64,000 nt of DNA. It comes from JACCZX01 sp038216465. GTDB lineage: Bacteria; Pseudomonadota; Gammaproteobacteria; Burkholderiales; Burkholderiaceae_F. How positions within the stretch are numbered: position 1 is the first letter of the stretch; each line of letters starts with the position of its first letter. Made by a program: the position numbers and the translations under genes. Below, one piece after another: positions 61,013-64,000 of this stretch. The notes under the pieces are model-generated. The model was not told where the DNA came from, did no database searches, and saw only the letters and a program-made list of their open reading frames with translations. The DNA lies in the NCBI GenBank assembly GCA_038216465.1, contig JBBQQC010000008.1:1-64000 (forward strand), read 5' to 3'.

Positions 61013-61822
61013 ATGACCACTTCCTCCACGTTCACTGCAGCTGACGGCGACGGCTACGAGTTGTTGATGGGCCGCTGGAGCCGACGCCTAGCCGAGCCCT
61101 TTCTGGATTTTGTCGGCACCACACACGGCGAGAGTGTTCTCGATGTCGGCTGCGGCACCGGCTGCCTCGCCGTGGCCCTGGCTGCGAGATGCCAGATCAA
61201 GCAACTGCGTGGTGTCGATTTCGCACCCGCCTACATCGAACACGCCAAGCGTCACATTCATGATCCCCGAATTACCTTCGAGGTCGGCGACGCCTGCGCG
61301 CTTGCGTTTCCGGATCGAAGTTTCGACCGTGTTCTATCTTTGCTGATGCTGCACTTCGTCCCAAGGGCGGATCAGGCCATTGCCGAGATGCGGCGGGTCG
61401 CCCGGCCGCGCGCCGTCGTGGCTGCTGCCGTGTGGGACGCGCGCGGGGGTTTTGTTGCCAGTCGAATGTTCTTCGATACCGCTGCCGCGTTGGACCCTAA
61501 GGCAGCCGAGAGGCGGGCTCGCAATTACACGCGCCCAATGACGCGACCCGGCGAGCTGGCGAAAGCGTGTCACGCCGCCGGCCTCACGGCTGTGGTGGAG
61601 ACGACGCTGATGATCCGCATGGAGTTCGCATCGTTCGATGACTATTGGGCACCCTACATCGGCAAGGAAGGACCGCAGGCGGAATACGTCGCGACGCTGA
61701 GTAGCGCCGACCAAGCCCGGCTTCGCGACGCTGTACGGCTCGCGTACATCGACGGCGAACCCGACGGCCCGCGCTCTTACGCGGCGCTCGCCTGGGCTGT
61801 GAAGGGCATCGCGCCAGACTAG
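61013..61822 (+). CDS. Class I SAM-dependent methyltransferase (copy 1)
   Basis: The 269-residue Rossmann methyltransferase has the SAM motif LDVGCGTGCLAVALA, D in GVDFAPAYIEHA, and GDACALAFPDRSFDRV. It is related to the gene at 62300 (shared GRWSR/GRWSQ and FDDYW.P elements). The substrate is unknown. The pair flanks a cupin gene. Confidence 0.9.
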   Translation: MTTSSTFTAADGDGYELLMGRWSRRLAEPFLDFVGTTHGESVLDVGCGTGCLAVALAARCQIKQLRGVDFAPAYIEHAKRHIHDPRITFEVGDACALAFPDRSFDRVLSLLMLHFVPRADQAIAEMRRVARPRAVVAAAVWDARGGFVASRMFFDTAAALDPKAAERRARNYTRPMTRPGELAKACHAAGLTAVVETTLMIRMEFASFDDYWAPYIGKEGPQAEYVATLSSADQARLRDAVRLAYIDGEPDGPRSYAALAWAVKGIAPD

Positions 61823-61889
61823 GATGAAGAGTTGTGCGAAAGGTCACTTCTTCAACTCTCGTCGCATTGCCAACCCAGAGGGCTTCTAC

Positions 61890-62279
61890 ATGACAACCCA
61901 AGGCTTTGTTGCTTCGCACGCGAAGGATGCTGAGTTCGTGCGAGGTTTGCGCTCGTTCTACGAGTACCGCGATCTCGGAATCAAGAAAGCAACGGAAGGA
62001 CGGGTTGAGGCTCACGTCATCCGTGCCGCAGCGGGAAGGGAGTTTTTGAGTGAGCCCCACCGCCACAAGACTACGTTTCAGCTTGTCTATGTGCTGAAGG
62101 GCTGGATCGAGTTCGAATACGAAGGCAACGGTGCGGTTCGCCTCGAGGCCGGATCATGTGTTCATCAACCGCCCGAGATTCGCCATCGCGAACTAGGCCA
62201 CAGCGACGACCTGGAAATGCTCGAGGTTGTTCTGCCGGCGGAGTTCACCACCGAGGAAGTGTCCTCTGTGAACGGTTAG
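61890..62279 (+). CDS. Cupin-domain protein
   Basis: The 129-residue small cupin has metal-type His in EPHRHKTTFQLVYVLKGW and PPEIRHREL. ATG 61890 is chosen because it follows AGAGGG and starts cleanly; a 22-residue longer start is possible. It is between two related methyltransferase genes; whether it works with them is unknown. Confidence 0.8.
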   Translation: MTTQGFVASHAKDAEFVRGLRSFYEYRDLGIKKATEGRVEAHVIRAAAGREFLSEPHRHKTTFQLVYVLKGWIEFEYEGNGAVRLEAGSCVHQPPEIRHRELGHSDDLEMLEVVLPAEFTTEEVSSVNG

Positions 62280-62299
62280 CGGCGCGATCAAACCGCGGC

Positions 62300-63118
62300 A
62301 TGGATCAAAATGTGGTGACGTCAGAGCAGCACAGGGACAAGTGGGCCGCCGGCAAGCATTACGAGCCGTACGTGGGTCGCTGGAGCCAGCTTGTCGCGAA
62401 GGAATTTCTGCAGTGGCTTGCCGCGCCAGCACGACTCGATTGGCTGGACGTCGGATGCGGTACCGGCGCTCTTACCGAAACCATCATGCAGCAGATGCAA
62501 CCGCGCAGCGTGATTGGGATCGATCCGTCGGCCGGCTTTGTCGAGTATGCAACAGCACGCGTCAGCGATCCGCGAGTCACATTTGAGGTCGCCGACGCAC
62601 AGGCGCTTCCGTTCGAGTCGGCGCGCTTCGACAACGCCGTGTCCGGCCTGGTACTTAACTTCGTACCCAAGCCATCGCTGGCACTGCAGCAGATGGCGCG
62701 CGTCGTGCGACCGGGCGGAGTCGTTGCAGCGTACGTGTGGGAATACGCCGGCAAGATGGAGCTGATGCGCCACTTCTGGGACGCCGCGGTGGAATTGGAT
62801 GCGGATGCTCTCGAGCTCGACGAAGGCCGCCGCTTTCCGCTGTGCCAACCGGCCCCTCTGACGGCGTTGTTCGGTGAGGCGGGGCTGCGCGATGTCGAAA
62901 CACGAACCATCGATGTCGACACACCATTTCGGAACTTCGATGACTACTGGAGTCCGTTTCTGGGTGGCCAGGGACCCGCGCCGGGGTATGCGATGTCGCT
63001 GAACGAAGAACGCCGCGGCGCGCTGCGCGATCGGATTCGCGCGACGCTTCCAGTTGCCGGCGACGGCTCGATTGCACTGATCGCCCGCGCCTGGGCGGTT
63101 CGCGGATACACCACGTAG
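62300..63118 (+). CDS. Class I SAM-dependent methyltransferase (copy 2)
   Basis: The 272-residue paralog of the 61013 gene has motif I LDVGCGTGALTET, IGIDPSAGFVEYA, VADAQALPFESARFDNAV and a FDDYWSPFLGG end. ATG 62300 starts 20 bp after the cupin stop. The two methyltransferases differ throughout, so the duplication is old. The substrate is unknown. Confidence 0.9.
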   Translation: MDQNVVTSEQHRDKWAAGKHYEPYVGRWSQLVAKEFLQWLAAPARLDWLDVGCGTGALTETIMQQMQPRSVIGIDPSAGFVEYATARVSDPRVTFEVADAQALPFESARFDNAVSGLVLNFVPKPSLALQQMARVVRPGGVVAAYVWEYAGKMELMRHFWDAAVELDADALELDEGRRFPLCQPAPLTALFGEAGLRDVETRTIDVDTPFRNFDDYWSPFLGGQGPAPGYAMSLNEERRGALRDRIRATLPVAGDGSIALIARAWAVRGYTT

Positions 63119-63162
63119 AGGAAATGCATCGCTAGTGAAGAAGAAATGAGCAAGCAGCATTT

Positions 63163-63861
63163 ATGACGCCGGCTCGCTGGCTCCGCGTCGCCGATGCTGA
63201 CGAGCTGCAGCGGACTGCGTGCCGGCGCATCGTCGAAGCCGCCGCGCGCGCAATCAAGCAGCGCGGCGAATTCTTGATCGTGCTTGCCGGAGGCAACACT
63301 CCGCGCGGCGTCTATCAATTGCTGCGCGCAGAAAACGTCGAGTGGTCGCGCTGCAGCGTGTATTTCGGTGACGAGCGCTGCCTCCCGGTCGACAACGTCG
63401 AACGCAACAGCACGATGGCAGCCACTGAGTGGCTCGATCATGTGCCGATTCCGAAGCATCGAGTACACCCAATTCCCGCCGAGCGCGGCGCCAAGGTGGC
63501 CGCCCTCGCCTACGCCGACACACTACGCAACGTCGGCGAGTTCGATCTTGTTTTGCTCGGGCTGGGCGAGGACGCGCACACCGCCAGCCTATTTCCAAAT
63601 CACGAGTGGGGCGCCGCGCCAAGTGCACCCGATGTGCTGGCCGTCTTCGACGCACCGAAGCCCCCGCCGGAGCGCGTGTCGCTGAGTGCGGCACGACTGA
63701 GTCGCGCACGTCAGGTCTTGTTCCTGGTGGCGGGCGCATCCAAGCTCGCTGCGGTTACGCGCTGGCGCGCTGGAGAACCGTTGCCGGCGGCAGCGATACG
63801 TCCCGCTGGCGGCGTCGATGTGCTCTTCGAAACCTCGCTGCTACAGTCAGCGATCGCCTAG
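63163..63861 (+). CDS. pgl: 6-Phosphogluconolactonase
   Basis: The 232-residue NagB/DevB-type enzyme hydrolyses 6-phosphogluconolactone in the oxidative pentose phosphate pathway. The motifs VLAGGNTPRGVYQLL, VYFGDERCLPVDN and GLGEDAHTASLFPNH are visible; GEDAHTASLFP has Ala where Gly is usual. No zwf or gnd is adjacent. It converges on the gene cut by the right edge. Confidence 0.93.
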   Translation: MTPARWLRVADADELQRTACRRIVEAAARAIKQRGEFLIVLAGGNTPRGVYQLLRAENVEWSRCSVYFGDERCLPVDNVERNSTMAATEWLDHVPIPKHRVHPIPAERGAKVAALAYADTLRNVGEFDLVLLGLGEDAHTASLFPNHEWGAAPSAPDVLAVFDAPKPPPERVSLSAARLSRARQVLFLVAGASKLAAVTRWRAGEPLPAAAIRPAGGVDVLFETSLLQSAIA

Positions 63862-63902
63862 CCGCAGTTCAGCACTAGACCGCGGTAACGCGATGCCGCA
63901 AA

Positions 63903-64000
63903 TTATTCGCCGATCATCAAACGCAGTCGCTCGTCGAGATACCGGTTCACCGCGGCGGCGTCGAGATTAGTACTGGCAAGCCCGATATGGCCGTCGGGAC
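63903..64000 (-). CDS. C-terminal end of an unidentified protein (cut by window)
   Basis: The last ~31 codons of a minus-strand gene read PDGHIGLASTNLDAAAVNRY, then LDERLRLMIGE and stop at 63903. This is clearly coding, but too short to identify. The gene continues beyond the right edge. Confidence 0.6.
   Translation of the reverse strand, partial: PDGHIGLASTNLDAAAVNRYLDERLRLMIGE

Overview
The window is GC-rich, densely coded bacterial chromosome. Gene content and order (pilU-pilT next to yggS-proC and ubiA, a CysB-type LysR regulator, class II NrdJ, serC-serA, many TRAP solute uptake systems) suggest a betaproteobacterium, probably Burkholderiales. This is inference; no rRNA operon is present to confirm it. 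No CRISPR array, prophage or intact insertion sequence was seen. One tRNA gene, tRNA-Ala(CGC), lies at 29562-29637.

Layout. 1-3.9 kb: the 3' end of a TPR-rich protein, a PAP2/vanadium haloperoxidase-like protein that starts with a 9-bp tandem repeat, and a subtilase without a signal peptide, packed as one unit. 3.9-10 kb: housekeeping genes (glutathione peroxidase, a small CxxCxGxG protein, a CBS protein, the pilus retraction ATPases PilT and PilU, YggS, ProC, UbiA). 10-17.6 kb: an orphan UgpB-like binding protein, a PAS-GGDEF-EAL protein, a two-component system and a diheme lipoprotein. 17.6-20.2 kb: a hypothetical gene, a frameshifted oxaloacetate decarboxylase-like gene and a 5'-3' exonuclease. 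20.4-24.8 kb: an overlapping operon dctP-dctQ-dctM-SDR-TauD dioxygenase. 24.8-30.6 kb: a ricin-like lipoprotein, a DUF1684 protein, a uronate dehydrogenase/lactonase-like pair, an ion channel, the tRNA and an esterase.

30.7-40.3 kb is the most coherent metabolic island: a minus-strand operon ALDH-CaiB CoA-transferase-citrate synthase-fold lyase-ThDP enzyme-dctP-dctQ-dctM with a divergent IclR regulator. The genes suggest uptake of an organic acid, CoA activation, C-C cleavage to acetyl-CoA and a 2-oxo acid, decarboxylation to an aldehyde and oxidation. The block lies between an intact panE-like gene and the isolated 3' tail of a second panE-like gene in the same orientation, which suggests insertion or rearrangement.

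40.3-50.4 kb: panE-like, VOC protein, CysB-like regulator, NrdJ with two C-terminal TSCPD-like repeats, an SDR relic, nitronate monooxygenase, ECF sigma factor, serC-serA. 50.5-53.0 kb: four same-strand small genes for nuclease-fold proteins (one EEP, three GIY-YIG), some with lower GC, with attC-like sequences overlapping stop codons: a possible integron-cassette remnant. 53.0-58.2 kb: OsmC plus a persulfide dioxygenase-rhodanese fusion, then a TAXI-type TRAP transporter coupled to a GST. 58.2-63.1 kb: small accessory genes (hypothetical protein, truncated lipoprotein, 2-hydroxyacid dehydrogenase, two cupins, two related methyltransferases). The end holds 6-phosphogluconolactonase and the 3' end of an unidentified minus-strand gene.
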